Source of the DNA: Pseudodonghicola xiamenensis DSM 18339
GTDB taxonomy: Bacteria; Pseudomonadota; Alphaproteobacteria; Rhodobacterales; Rhodobacteraceae
Direction of reading: 5' to 3'
Length of the DNA: 64,000 nt
Assembly: GCF_000429365.1 (NCBI RefSeq)
Contig: NZ_AUBS01000006.1
Coordinates: 1 to 64,000, forward strand
Shown here one piece after another: positions 8,258-17,503 of the stretch; positions within the stretch are counted from its first letter, which is position 1; every line of letters begins with the position of its first letter. The notes under the pieces are model-generated. The model was not told the DNA's origin, ran no database searches, and worked only from the letters and a program-made list of their open reading frames with translations. Both the position numbers and the translations under genes were made by a program.

Positions 8258-9499
8258 TCAGGCCAGCGCGCGCAGCTCCAGGGGGCGCTCCTTCACCGGC
8301 AGATGCACCAGCGCGCTGAAGGCGCCGACGCCGACGCCGATCCACCAGACAAAAGTGTAATCGCCGAAGACATCATACATCCGCCCCCCCAGCCAGACGC
8401 CCAGAAAGCTGCCGAGCTGGTGGCTGAAGAAAACGATGCCATAGAGCGTTCCCATGTACCTGAGCCCATAGATATGGGCGATCAGGCCCGAGGTCAGCGG
8501 AACGGTCGCGAGCCACATCGCGCCCATGGCCACCGAGAACAGCAGAACCGACCCCGGGGTGATTGGCGACAGGATGAAGGCCGCGGATACGATGGTTCGG
8601 CCGACATAGATCGCCGACAACAGGTATTTCTTGGAATAATACTTGCCCGCCCAGCCGGCCAGCAGCGTACCGCCCACATTGGCGGCGCCGATCAGTGAAA
8701 TCGCCACCGCGCCAAGCGCCGAGGTCGAAGTGATGCCAAGCCCATGCAGCAACCCGCCCGGCGCGATCGGGCCGCACAGCTCGGTCACGAAGGCGGGGAA
8801 GTGGGCGGTGATGAAGCCCAACTGATAGCCACAACTGAAAAACCCCAGGAAGATCAGCGTATAGGAGGGATCGCGCAGCGCCTTCATCAGGATCGCCCCC
8901 ATGCTTTCCCCCACGCCAGCCCCATGGGCGGCCACCGGTGCGCGCAGGAAGGGCAGCGTCAGAACCAGGGTCAGGATCAGCACCGCAAAGACAACGAAGG
9001 TGGATTGCCAGCTCAGGAACCCAAGCAGCCATTCCGCCACCGGCGCACCCACCATCTGGCCGAAGCTGCCTGCCGCAGTAGCGATTGCCAGCGCCATTGA
9101 GCGTTTGTCGTCGGGTGCCGCGCGGCCCACCACCGCGAGGATCACCCCGAAACCGGTGCCGGCGATACCAAACCCCACAAGCCAGGCATAAAGCTGGTGC
9201 CCAAACGGCGTGATCGACCCAGCGGTCAGCACCATGCCGGCGGCATAGGTCAACGCCCCCAGAAAGATCGCCTTGCGGTCCCCGATCTTTTCGGCGATCG
9301 CGCCAAAGATCGGCTGACCGATCCCCCAGGCCAGGTTCTGGATGGCAATAGCCAGCGAGAATTCCGATCGGGCCCAGCCGAATTCCTCGGCCACCGGGAT
9401 CTGGAACACCCCGAAAGAGGCGCGCACCGCGAAACTGACGGCGATAATGATACAGCTGACCACCAGAACCGGGGTCAGACTGTCAAGGCGGCGGGTCAT
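8258..9499 (-). CDS. MFS transporter
   Basis: A 413-residue major-facilitator protein with about twelve hydrophobic segments and an inter-half loop around residues 195-215. The early segment SFGVFQIPVAEEFGWARSEFSLA is common in the oxalate/formate and monocarboxylate branch. The loop between helices 2 and 3 reads GAIAEKIGDRKAI, the usual MFS signature position. The ATG at 9499 is preceded by GGAGGGAGGAGAA. Longer upstream frames lack a signal or membrane character. The substrate is unknown; an organic acid is plausible. Confidence 0.88.
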   Translation of the reverse strand: MTRRLDSLTPVLVVSCIIIAVSFAVRASFGVFQIPVAEEFGWARSEFSLAIAIQNLAWGIGQPIFGAIAEKIGDRKAIFLGALTYAAGMVLTAGSITPFGHQLYAWLVGFGIAGTGFGVILAVVGRAAPDDKRSMALAIATAAGSFGQMVGAPVAEWLLGFLSWQSTFVVFAVLILTLVLTLPFLRAPVAAHGAGVGESMGAILMKALRDPSYTLIFLGFFSCGYQLGFITAHFPAFVTELCGPIAPGGLLHGLGITSTSALGAVAISLIGAANVGGTLLAGWAGKYYSKKYLLSAIYVGRTIVSAAFILSPITPGSVLLFSVAMGAMWLATVPLTSGLIAHIYGLRYMGTLYGIVFFSHQLGSFLGVWLGGRMYDVFGDYTFVWWIGVGVGAFSALVHLPVKERPLELRALA

Positions 9500-9644
9500 C
9501 GGGTTCTCCTCCCTCCAAAGGTTCGCGCAGGGTAAGGACCCCGGGGTGAAGATCAATCGCAGAAATGTGTTGTGGTGCATCAGCGACGGTGATGATCCCA
9601 CCTCAGTGCTTTTCAATGCTGCACTGCCGCGCTATGGCTCGCGC

Positions 9645-10715
9645 ATGTCGGATATCTTCGCCCTCTATAACGCCCGTATCACCGAAGGCGCCCTGCACCG
9701 CGACAGCGCGCAGGAGGCCGTCCTGCCCGAATTCGAACGCATCCGCGCAGCCCTGGCCAAGCCGGTCAAGCGCGGTCTGTTTCGCAAGGCACCGCCGCCG
9801 CCCAAGGGGCTCTATCTCTGGGGCGGGGTCGGACGCGGTAAGTCGATGCTGATGGATCTCTTCGTCGAATCTCTGGGCAGCGACATCCCGGTACGCCGGG
9901 TGCATTTCCATGCCTTCATGCAGGAAATCCAGGCCGCCATGCACGAGGCCCGCAAGCAGGAGATCGCCGATGCCCTGGCGCCAGCCGCGAAGGCGGTGAT
10001 CGACAGCGTCAAGGTGCTGGCCTTCGACGAGATGCAGATCACCGACATCACCGACGCGATGGTTGTCGGGCGGCTGTTTGAAATGCTGTTCGACGCCGGT
10101 GTGGTCATCGTCACCACATCGAACCGGATACCGGACGATCTTTACAAGAACGGGCTGAACCGCCAGCTTTTCCTGCCCTTCATCGCCCTGATCAAGGAAC
10201 AGATGGTGGTACACGAGCTGGTCAGCCCCAAGGATTACCGGCAGAACCGGTTGGCGGGATCGCCGGTCTATTTCACCCCCTCCGGCCCCGATGCCCATGC
10301 TGCCATCCAGGCGATCTGGGACGATCTGGCCGGCGGCCCCGGCGCCGAGCTGATCCTCGAAGTCAAAGGTCGCGAGGTCAAGCTGCCGGCCTATCGCAAC
10401 GGCATCGCCCGGGCGCGGTTCTACGATCTTTGCGCCCATTTCCTCGGCCCCGGCGATTACCTCGCCATCGCCCAGGCGGTGAAACTGCTGATCCTCGAGG
10501 ATATCCCGCTGCTGTCACGGTCGAATTTCAACGAGGCAAAGCGGTTCGTCACCCTGATCGACGCGCTTTACGAGGCGCATGTGAAGCTGATCTGCTCGGC
10601 TGCGGCCGAACCGGAGATGCTCTATGTCGAGGGTGAGGGCGTCTTCGAGTTCGAACGCACCGCCAGCCGGCTGCGCGAGATGCAGGACAAGGATTGGGGC
10701 CAGACGCTGGACTGA
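9645..10715 (+). CDS. zapE: Cell division protein ZapE (AFG1-like ATPase)
   Basis: A 356-residue AAA-type ATPase. Walker A GGVGRGKS is at residues 60-67 and Walker B LAFDEMQ at about 125-131, followed by the sensor VTTSNRIPDDLYKNGLNRQLFLPF. The family interacts with the Z-ring and is conserved in proteobacteria and mitochondria (AFG1/LACE1). The length is normal. The frame is open upstream, but the ATG at 9645 begins the segment that aligns with the family. It is divergent from the MFS gene and convergent with folC. Confidence 0.92.
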   Translation: MSDIFALYNARITEGALHRDSAQEAVLPEFERIRAALAKPVKRGLFRKAPPPPKGLYLWGGVGRGKSMLMDLFVESLGSDIPVRRVHFHAFMQEIQAAMHEARKQEIADALAPAAKAVIDSVKVLAFDEMQITDITDAMVVGRLFEMLFDAGVVIVTTSNRIPDDLYKNGLNRQLFLPFIALIKEQMVVHELVSPKDYRQNRLAGSPVYFTPSGPDAHAAIQAIWDDLAGGPGAELILEVKGREVKLPAYRNGIARARFYDLCAHFLGPGDYLAIAQAVKLLILEDIPLLSRSNFNEAKRFVTLIDALYEAHVKLICSAAAEPEMLYVEGEGVFEFERTASRLREMQDKDWGQTLD

Positions 10716-10825
10716 TGCCGACCCCTCTGAGGCATTCCCCCGCTTGCAGGCCTCAGCCCAAGTCCCCAGACCTGGAAGCCACACCCGACGCGCCACCGCG
10801 ATGAGCCCCTGGCGAAGAGCGGCGG

Positions 10826-12121
10826 TCAGCCATTTTCGCGCAAGATCGTCCCGGCCAGATAGAGCGACCCGCAGATCAGGATGCGCGCCTGCGGTTCCGC
10901 CGCGACAATCCGCTCAACCGCCGCGCGCACGCTTTCCGCAGTCCCTGCGTCCAGCCCGACAGCCGCAGCGGCGGCAGCGGTTTCCCCGGCGGACAGCGTA
11001 TTGGCCTCGCCCGGGATCGACACGGCGGTCAGCGTCTGCGCCTGCCCGGCCAGCGGTCGCAGATAACCGGTCACGTCCTTGGTATTGAGCATGCCGCAGA
11101 TCAGATGCGTCGGCCGTTTCGGCAGGCTTTCCAGATGCGCGCCAAGCGCAAGGCCGGCCGCCGGGTTGTGACCGCCGTCCAGCCACAGCTCCGCCTGCCC
11201 GGCAGCCTCGACCAGCGGACCGTTCCGCAGCCGCTGCAGCCGCGCCGGCCAGGTGGCGCGGGTGACGGCGGCCTCGCAAGCCTCTTCCGCCATTCCCAGA
11301 TGACGCAGCCCCGCCAACGCCGCTCCGGCGTTCTGCAATTGATGCGCTCCGGGCAGGTTCGGCAGCGGCAGGTCCAGCAATCCAGTCTCGTCCTGATAGA
11401 CCAGCCGGTCGCCCTCGCGCTGGACATGCCAGTGTTGACCATGGGCGATCAAAGGCGCGCCAAGCTTGGCGGCCTGCGCCTCGATCACCTCCATCGCCTC
11501 ATCTTCCTGTGGGCCGACGACACAGGGCACGCCGCGCTTGAGGATCCCGGCTTTCTCGAAAGCGATTTTCGCCAGCGTATCCCCCAGGAAGGCCTCGTGG
11601 TCGATCGACACCGGCGTGATGATCGTCAGTTCCGGCCGCGCCACCACGTTGGTTGCATCGAGCCTGCCGCCAAGCCCGACCTCGAGCAGGGTGTAATCGG
11701 CGGGCGTGCGGGCAAAGGCCAGCAACGCCGCGCAGGTGGTGATTTCGAAATAGGTGATATTGCCACCGTCATTGGCGGCATAGCATTCGTCCAGGATCGC
11801 GCTCAGCGCCGGTTCCGAGATCAGTTCCCCGGCCAACCGGATACGCTCGTGAAACCGCGCCAGATGTGGCGAGGTATAGGCATGGACGCGCTTGCCCGCG
11901 GCCTCGAGCCCGGCGCGGATCATCGCCTGGGTCGATCCCTTGCCGTTGGTGCCGGCGATATGGATCACCGGCGGCAGCCGGTCCTGCGGATTGTCCAGCG
12001 CGGCCAGCAACCGCCAGACACGATCAAGCGTCAGGTCGATGATCTTCGGATGCAGCGCCATCATCCGTTCGAGAATGACATCGGATGCCGCCCGATCCCG
12101 GGCCTGGTTCTGGGAATGCAT
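10826..12121 (-). CDS. folC: Bifunctional folylpolyglutamate synthase / dihydrofolate synthase
   Basis: Adds glutamate to dihydropteroate and then to tetrahydrofolates, ATP-dependent, cytoplasmic. 431 residues from the ATG at 12121. The P-loop HIAGTNGKGST ends at residue 64. The Mur-ligase-type SIDHEAFLGDTLAKIAFEKAGI follows mid-protein, and LDGGHNPAAG opens the C-terminal domain. The preceding ERMMALHPKIIDLTLDRVW is typical of alphaproteobacterial FolC. The Shine-Dalgarno sequence is weak. It is downstream of accD on the same strand, an arrangement known in proteobacteria. Confidence 0.95.
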   Translation of the reverse strand: MHSQNQARDRAASDVILERMMALHPKIIDLTLDRVWRLLAALDNPQDRLPPVIHIAGTNGKGSTQAMIRAGLEAAGKRVHAYTSPHLARFHERIRLAGELISEPALSAILDECYAANDGGNITYFEITTCAALLAFARTPADYTLLEVGLGGRLDATNVVARPELTIITPVSIDHEAFLGDTLAKIAFEKAGILKRGVPCVVGPQEDEAMEVIEAQAAKLGAPLIAHGQHWHVQREGDRLVYQDETGLLDLPLPNLPGAHQLQNAGAALAGLRHLGMAEEACEAAVTRATWPARLQRLRNGPLVEAAGQAELWLDGGHNPAAGLALGAHLESLPKRPTHLICGMLNTKDVTGYLRPLAGQAQTLTAVSIPGEANTLSAGETAAAAAAVGLDAGTAESVRAAVERIVAAEPQARILICGSLYLAGTILRENG

Positions 12122-12184
12122 GATCGTCTGGCCTGAAAAGCGCCCTAAGACCGGGCGCGGGGAAATGATGCAAGTCTGGTATCC

Positions 12185-12225
12185 ACCCGGGGCCGCCACA
12201 GGTCAATGCCAGCCACGCCCCGGGT
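12185..12225 (-). terminator. Inverted repeat between accD and folC
   Basis: Perfect 9-bp arms ACCCGGGGC (12185-12193) and GCCCCGGGT (12217-12225) with a 23-base loop, starting 15 bases after the accD stop. There is no T-tract, so it is at best an attenuator or mRNA 3' structure. Confidence 0.3.
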
Positions 12226-12239
12226 CCGGGCCTTCCGGT

Positions 12240-13229
12240 CTATTTCGACTTCGGTACCTTGGCCGGCTTGTCGGTCTTGCCGGCGTCGGCCTCGGGCTTG
12301 GCGGCGGGCGCCTGATCCTCGGGCGCGTCGACGCCCCCGGCCTTTGCATCAGGGGCCGGTAAGTCACCGCGAATCGCCGGCGGCAACCCCAGCAGCATCC
12401 GGGTGATGGTGATCAGCTCGTCCCGCAGTTCGGTGCGCGGCGTCACCCGGTCCAACATACCATGATCCAGCAGATATTCCGCCCGCTGGAACCCTTCGGG
12501 CAGCTTTTCACGGATCGTCTGCTCGATGACGCGGGGCCCGGCAAAACAGATCAGCGCGTTCGGCTCGGAGATCTGGACGTCGCCCAGCATCGCATAGGAA
12601 GCGGTCACCCCACCGGTGGTCGGATGTGTCAGCACCACGATGTAGGGCAGCCCCGCCTCTTTCAACATCTGCACCGCAACGGTGGTGCGCGGCATCTGCA
12701 TCAGCGACAGGATGCCTTCCTGCATCCGCGCGCCGCCGGCGGCGGAAAACAGGATCAGCGGGCGTTTCAGCTTCACCGCCTCTTCCGCTGCGGCAACGAT
12801 GGCATTGCCGACATACATCCCCATCGAGCCCGCCATGAACCGGAAATCCTGCGCCGCAGCGACAATCGGAGTGCGCCCAATCTCGCCCCGGGCGACCAGC
12901 ATCGCCTCTTTTTCGCCGGTGGCCTTCTGCGCCGCCTTCATCCGGTCGGGATATTTCTTCTGATCGCGGAACTGCAGCGGATCCGCGATCGGCTCGGGCA
13001 CGGAGATCTCGGAAAACACGCCTCCGTCAAAGAAGGCCTTGAACCGCTCTCTCGGGCTGATCGCCATATGATGCCCGCAATTGGTGCAGACGTTCAGATT
13101 GTCAGAAAGTTCGCGGTGAAACAGCATGGTGCCGCATTCATCGCATTTCTGCCAGAGGTTCTCGGGCATCTCCCGGCGCGAGAAGATCGAATTGATCCGC
13201 GGGCGGACGTAATTGGTGATCCAGTTCAT
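12240..13229 (-). CDS. accD: Acetyl-CoA carboxylase carboxyltransferase subunit beta
   Basis: Beta subunit of the carboxyltransferase that, with AccA, moves CO2 from biotin to acetyl-CoA to make malonyl-CoA. 329 residues from the ATG at 13229. A four-cysteine zinc ribbon is at C29, C32, C48 and C51. The crotonase-like core includes [19 protein letters not shown] and [12 protein letters not shown]. The last 40 residues are a low-complexity tail rich in Ala, Lys, Asp and Pro after the conserved end, a lineage extension. folC follows downstream. Confidence 0.97.
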   Translation of the reverse strand: MNWITNYVRPRINSIFSRREMPENLWQKCDECGTMLFHRELSDNLNVCTNCGHHMAISPRERFKAFFDGGVFSEISVPEPIADPLQFRDQKKYPDRMKAAQKATGEKEAMLVARGEIGRTPIVAAAQDFRFMAGSMGMYVGNAIVAAAEEAVKLKRPLILFSAAGGARMQEGILSLMQMPRTTVAVQMLKEAGLPYIVVLTHPTTGGVTASYAMLGDVQISEPNALICFAGPRVIEQTIREKLPEGFQRAEYLLDHGMLDRVTPRTELRDELITITRMLLGLPPAIRGDLPAPDAKAGGVDAPEDQAPAAKPEADAGKTDKPAKVPKSK

Positions 13230-13319
13230 GTCGGGCCTCTCTCGCAGGGGCAGATGCGCATCAGAAGCCGTCGCAGCGGCTTCGGGGCCTGAGATAAGCC
13301 CGCAGGCCGGTAAATGCAA

Positions 13320-14219
13320 TCAGCGCCTGATCGCCAGCCTGGCAACCAGCCAGCAGATGAACAGCATGGCGAAATCTGCCGCCAGCCAGTCCCGCGCCAG
13401 CTCCGTGCCGCTCATCGGGAATGGCAGCAGATAGAGCGACAGGCCATTCAGAACCTCGGGCGAGGCGGTGAACAGAAGCGCCGTGATATTGTTGAAGAAA
13501 TGAACCGCGATCGCGGGGCCAAGCGATCCTGCCCGCGCGGTCAGATCCGCCATCAGCACCCCGAAGAGCGCGGCCCAGACCACCACCAACCCGGCGTTCG
13601 GGCCAGCCTCGACCGGCATATAATGGCCCAACGCGAACAAGGCCGAAGGGATCACCATCCAGACCAGAGGGCTGGAAAACCGGGCCGCAAGGCTTTGCTG
13701 CAAATAGCCGCGGAACAATACCTCTTCGGCGCTGGTCTGAATCAGAACCGCCCCCAGCGACAACGGCAACAGCATCAGCCAATGGCCGAAGGACAGGTTC
13801 GGGACCAGCGGTTCACCGACATCATAGGGCGGCAGCAGCAGCATCACCGCCCCCAGCACCAGCAGCAGCCGCAATACCCGCCAGAACTGCCAGATCAGCC
13901 GCGCGGGCGGCCCCAGAACACTCAGCCCCGGACGTTTTTGCAAGAGATTGGCCGCCACCAGCGTCGCCAATGTCATGAAGCCAAAGCTTGCCAGCATCAA
14001 CAGCGTCGGCCCGGGCAAATGCCCGGTGAACAGATCCGCATACCAGGCGGCGGGCGCCAGGGTGCGAACCAGATTATAAAACAGTGAATTCAGGCCGAAG
14101 ATGATCACCAGGATCAGCACCCCCCCAAGCAGCAAGCGCCAGAGTTCGCGCCGCGACCGGATCGGCTCCACCAGAAGTGCATGCTCGGCATAGGCCGCGA
14201 AAGAGCGATATTCAGTCAT
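13320..14219 (-). CDS. CPBP family intramembrane glutamic endopeptidase (CAAX protease / bacteriocin-processing type)
   Basis: A 299-residue multi-pass membrane protein with the three ABI/CPBP motifs: EEVLFRG with E165, E166 and R170, then FALGHYM with H199, and AVHFFNN with H240 and N243/N244. All presumed catalytic residues are present, so it should be an active membrane protease. Its ATG overlaps the stop of the upstream ABC-like gene by 8 bases (ATGACTGA). Translation is therefore coupled and a shared function is likely. The substrate is unknown. Confidence 0.9.
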   Translation of the reverse strand: MTEYRSFAAYAEHALLVEPIRSRRELWRLLLGGVLILVIIFGLNSLFYNLVRTLAPAAWYADLFTGHLPGPTLLMLASFGFMTLATLVAANLLQKRPGLSVLGPPARLIWQFWRVLRLLLVLGAVMLLLPPYDVGEPLVPNLSFGHWLMLLPLSLGAVLIQTSAEEVLFRGYLQQSLAARFSSPLVWMVIPSALFALGHYMPVEAGPNAGLVVVWAALFGVLMADLTARAGSLGPAIAVHFFNNITALLFTASPEVLNGLSLYLLPFPMSGTELARDWLAADFAMLFICWLVARLAIRR

Positions 14220-17200
14220 CGAAATACTCGTTCAGCTTTTCCGGCGACAACGGCCCCGCCGGCGGGCCAGCATAATCTGCCAGATTGATCCTGGCCTGTT
14301 GCAGCAGCGCCGTCGCACCGGTCAGATGTGCCGCCACCGCCTCGAGCAATGCCAGCGCCACCGAGGCATCGTTTTCGATCACCGCCCGGAATTCCTCGGC
14401 TCCGATCCGCAGGAATCTGGTCGGCTTCACCGCCACCAGATCGAGAAACCGCTTGTCCCGGGTGATCACGGCAAGATCACCGATCAGCCGGCCGGGCCGC
14501 ACCGTAGACACTGGCGCCAGCATGGTCTGTTCCGAATCAGGCCAGTGCAATTCCGCCTCGCCTTCGAGACAGAGATAGACCGCATCCGCGGCCTGATTGT
14601 GGGAAAAGACCTTTTGCCCCGCTGCGGCCTCGTACCACTGCGCGGAAAAGGCCAGCAGACGCCGGTTCGGCAGGCTCAGCCCGCCCAGCAGAGAATTGGC
14701 GGACAGAATGGCGATCTTGCGGCTGAGATCGTCGCCGGCGCCCTCTCCCGCCGCCGCCACAGACCGCAGGCTGCCGTCAATGCGACCGTTGCGGATTTCA
14801 ATGAACATGTCATAGGCGTCGGGGTTCTCGAACTTTGCCTCCATGAACAGCAAGACTGACCTGGGCAGAAGATCGCGCAACCTTTCGCGCGTACGCAGCC
14901 GGCTGGCCGCGTTATGACTGGCCAGAACATTGTCCATGATCAGGATATCGGGCCGCTTGATGCCCGCCCGGGTAAAGGCCGTGCGTTCCTGAAACACCGG
15001 CGCCAGATTGGTGCCGCCAAGCCCGGCCTGAAGGTCATAGATGATGGCGGTGGTCCGGTGACGCAGATTGTGGGCGCTCAGCACCTCGGCCACCACATCC
15101 TCGATCTCGTCGGCCCGGGCCCCTGCCATCTGCGACACCCGGCCATAGATCGCGTTTTCCATCACCGTCAGCCGCGGCACATAGTGGTCCGGCGTCACCG
15201 GCAAGAAGGTATCGCTCAGCTTCTCACGCAGCTCGGCCCCCCGCGCCCGGCGGATGGCCAGAATCTTTTCTTTGTATTCCTCCGGGAAGGTCGGGCCAAT
15301 CTGCTCTGCCGTCAGCATGAAGGGCACGATCAGAAGCATGGCGCGATCCTGCCGCGACATCCGCTTGCCGCGCCGGGAGTTACGGGCCGCCGCGATATCG
15401 GACACCCGCCGATAGATATCCTCGTCCAGACCGAGGCGCCGGAACAGCGGGTGGTGGGTGCCGTCCCGCCCGAATGCGCGGTTCAACGTGTCGATCACCC
15501 CGATCGAGATCGCAATCGCCTCTTCCGTCAGCCCCTCGCCATCGAGCATCTGCAAAAAGCGGTCGTCACGGGACAGCGCCTCGGGGGTGAATTCGCGAAT
15601 CGGCGTCGCGAACAGAAGGTTTCCAGCCAGCGGCACTGCCGGATTAAACTGATCGGGATCGAAACGGAACAGCGCCTCATCCAGCCCCCGCTCGTGTAAC
15701 TTGGCCGCGATCTCGGGGCGCAGGGCCACGATGTCATGCGCCAGCATGGGATGCAGCGCCGGATCGAAACAGGACCGCAGGGTCCGGCGAAACATGGATT
15801 CGTCGATCCCCATCGCCTCGACCAGCTTGAACCACCAGTCCCGCACCTCGGCCCCGTCAGTGAGCCCGGCGATTTCAGGATCGACCCAATCCACATCCAA
15901 CGGGTCCGTGCTGTTGCCCGCCCGCGCCGCTTCGGCCATCGCACGCGAACGCGCCGCATGCGGCGTTGTCTGCGGCCGGGTCTTCAGCGGCATCAGCAGG
16001 TTATCCCCCAGCGTCCCATCAAACAGATAGGGGTGCGAGTTGGCATAGCCGATCCGCGCCGCGATCACCGCCTGATGCAGGCTGTTGATCGGGTGGCCGG
16101 AGATGATCACCTCGCCACTGGACGGCAATGTCTCGCGCAGCAGCAGCTCAGCCAGAGCAGTGCGTTCGGTCGGCTTGGTGCATTGAATCGCCACCCGAGA
16201 TTTCGGCGGAATGGTCACAGAGATGTTTTCGAGAACCACATTTCCGTCCTGATCGCGCACCGTGACGTCACGCAGCTCGATCGCGCCCAAAAGATGCGGC
16301 ATCGTCGAAGGTTCACCATCGAACAGCGCTTCGGGGATCATGTTCTTGGGCGCGAAACGTTCGGTCACCACCTCCCAGCGCAGCGACATGTCCTGCACCT
16401 GGTTGTAATAGGTCAAAAGCTCCTTCCAGGGGCTCGACAAGTCCTTATAGGCCGAAAGCGCCGCCACCAGGGCGCCGACGGTAATTTCCCCCTGGATCGC
16501 CAGGTAGCCACCCGCCGAATAATACATGAAGGGCGTCAGATGCCCGATCATGTTGTTGATGAACTTCATGAAATATTTCTTCTTGTAGATCCGGAACCGG
16601 ATCTCGAAGAGCTTGCCCAGACGGTCGGTGAACAGTGCCAGCCGGAACCGCCAGCCGCCATTCACACGCAGATCGGTGATGCCGGCGGCAGTCTCGCCGA
16701 TCTCGGTCGACAGCTTGCGCACCTCGACGATGCGCTCCTTGTTCATCAGGTTGATCTGCCGCTGCAACATCGGGATCAGCCAGGCCTGCAGCGGGATCAG
16801 CGCAACCGACGCGATGCCGAACCAGAAGCTCTGCATGAACAGGAAAAAGATCACCGTCATCATCTGGCCGAACTGAAAGACCGGCTGCGCCACCGCATCC
16901 CCCATCAGCCCGCCCATCGGCTCGGCCTCGGAGGAGATCATCGACACCAGCTCACCCTGGCTGGTGGTGCGGAAATAGGGCTTGGGGAACCGCAACATTC
17001 GGCTGATCAGCTCGAACCGCAGCCGTCGCAACATGCGCTCGGCCAGCACCCCTTTCAACGTGTTGATATACATCTTCATCAACCCGCCGATCAGCACCGC
17101 CCCGAAGAACCCGCAGCAAAGCAACAGCAGGTATTCCACCTGACCGAGCTGCATCCCGTAGACGTCGATCTGCGTCGTCTGCGCCCCGATGGCGTCGTTG

Positions 17201-17325
17201 ATGATCTTCTTCGGGATCTCAAGCGACAGGTAGAGGAAGGGGAAGGATACAAACGTCAAGAGGAGCAGCCAGAGCTGCTGGCGCCTGGAGTGCTTCCAGA
17301 TGAAAGAAAACAGGTTGGGTTCCAT
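14212..17325 (-). CDS. ABC-exporter-like protein with degenerate nucleotide-binding domain, large insertion and C-terminal cyclic-nucleotide-binding domain
   Basis: 1037 residues. Residues 1-330 form a type-IV ABC-exporter membrane domain with about six helices. The nucleotide-binding domain begins near 345. Its Walker A position reads AIQCTKPTERTAL (379-391) instead of GxxGxGKS/T. About 265 extra residues (roughly 450-715) of no recognised domain split it. The signature region is GGTNLAPVFQER rather than LSGGQ. Walker B DILIMDN (793-799) has Asn where the catalytic Glu belongs, and the H-loop His is absent. Residues about 890-1005 resemble a cNMP-binding jelly roll ending RFLRIGAEEFRAVIE. 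ATG at 17325; upstream residues are not family-like. A CPBP protease overlaps its 3' end. Probably a non-hydrolysing, ligand-responsive membrane protein. Confidence 0.85.
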   Translation of the reverse strand: MEPNLFSFIWKHSRRQQLWLLLLTFVSFPFLYLSLEIPKKIINDAIGAQTTQIDVYGMQLGQVEYLLLLCCGFFGAVLIGGLMKMYINTLKGVLAERMLRRLRFELISRMLRFPKPYFRTTSQGELVSMISSEAEPMGGLMGDAVAQPVFQFGQMMTVIFFLFMQSFWFGIASVALIPLQAWLIPMLQRQINLMNKERIVEVRKLSTEIGETAAGITDLRVNGGWRFRLALFTDRLGKLFEIRFRIYKKKYFMKFINNMIGHLTPFMYYSAGGYLAIQGEITVGALVAALSAYKDLSSPWKELLTYYNQVQDMSLRWEVVTERFAPKNMIPEALFDGEPSTMPHLLGAIELRDVTVRDQDGNVVLENISVTIPPKSRVAIQCTKPTERTALAELLLRETLPSSGEVIISGHPINSLHQAVIAARIGYANSHPYLFDGTLGDNLLMPLKTRPQTTPHAARSRAMAEAARAGNSTDPLDVDWVDPEIAGLTDGAEVRDWWFKLVEAMGIDESMFRRTLRSCFDPALHPMLAHDIVALRPEIAAKLHERGLDEALFRFDPDQFNPAVPLAGNLLFATPIREFTPEALSRDDRFLQMLDGEGLTEEAIAISIGVIDTLNRAFGRDGTHHPLFRRLGLDEDIYRRVSDIAAARNSRRGKRMSRQDRAMLLIVPFMLTAEQIGPTFPEEYKEKILAIRRARGAELREKLSDTFLPVTPDHYVPRLTVMENAIYGRVSQMAGARADEIEDVVAEVLSAHNLRHRTTAIIYDLQAGLGGTNLAPVFQERTAFTRAGIKRPDILIMDNVLASHNAASRLRTRERLRDLLPRSVLLFMEAKFENPDAYDMFIEIRNGRIDGSLRSVAAAGEGAGDDLSRKIAILSANSLLGGLSLPNRRLLAFSAQWYEAAAGQKVFSHNQAADAVYLCLEGEAELHWPDSEQTMLAPVSTVRPGRLIGDLAVITRDKRFLDLVAVKPTRFLRIGAEEFRAVIENDASVALALLEAVAAHLTGATALLQQARINLADYAGPPAGPLSPEKLNEYFDD

Positions 17326-17503
17326 CACCCGGCCCTTGTGCCCGATGTGCCCAAGGGCACCGCTTCGTCTCTCGTTGCACGGGCGGCCCCGGGCTCCGCG
17401 CGTCGCCTGACGGTACGCATTGCGCCCCGCGATTACAAGGCACCGCAAAACCCCCGACGGGTTCGGACTTGTCCCGGGACGGAGCCGCCGCTATCTGCGT
17501 CGC

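Noticed and set aside
14212..17325. Interpretation of the ABC-like gene as a pseudogene
   Set aside because: The frame is intact over 1037 codons, has regular codon use and overlaps the next gene in a coupled way. Loss of ATPase residues looks selected.
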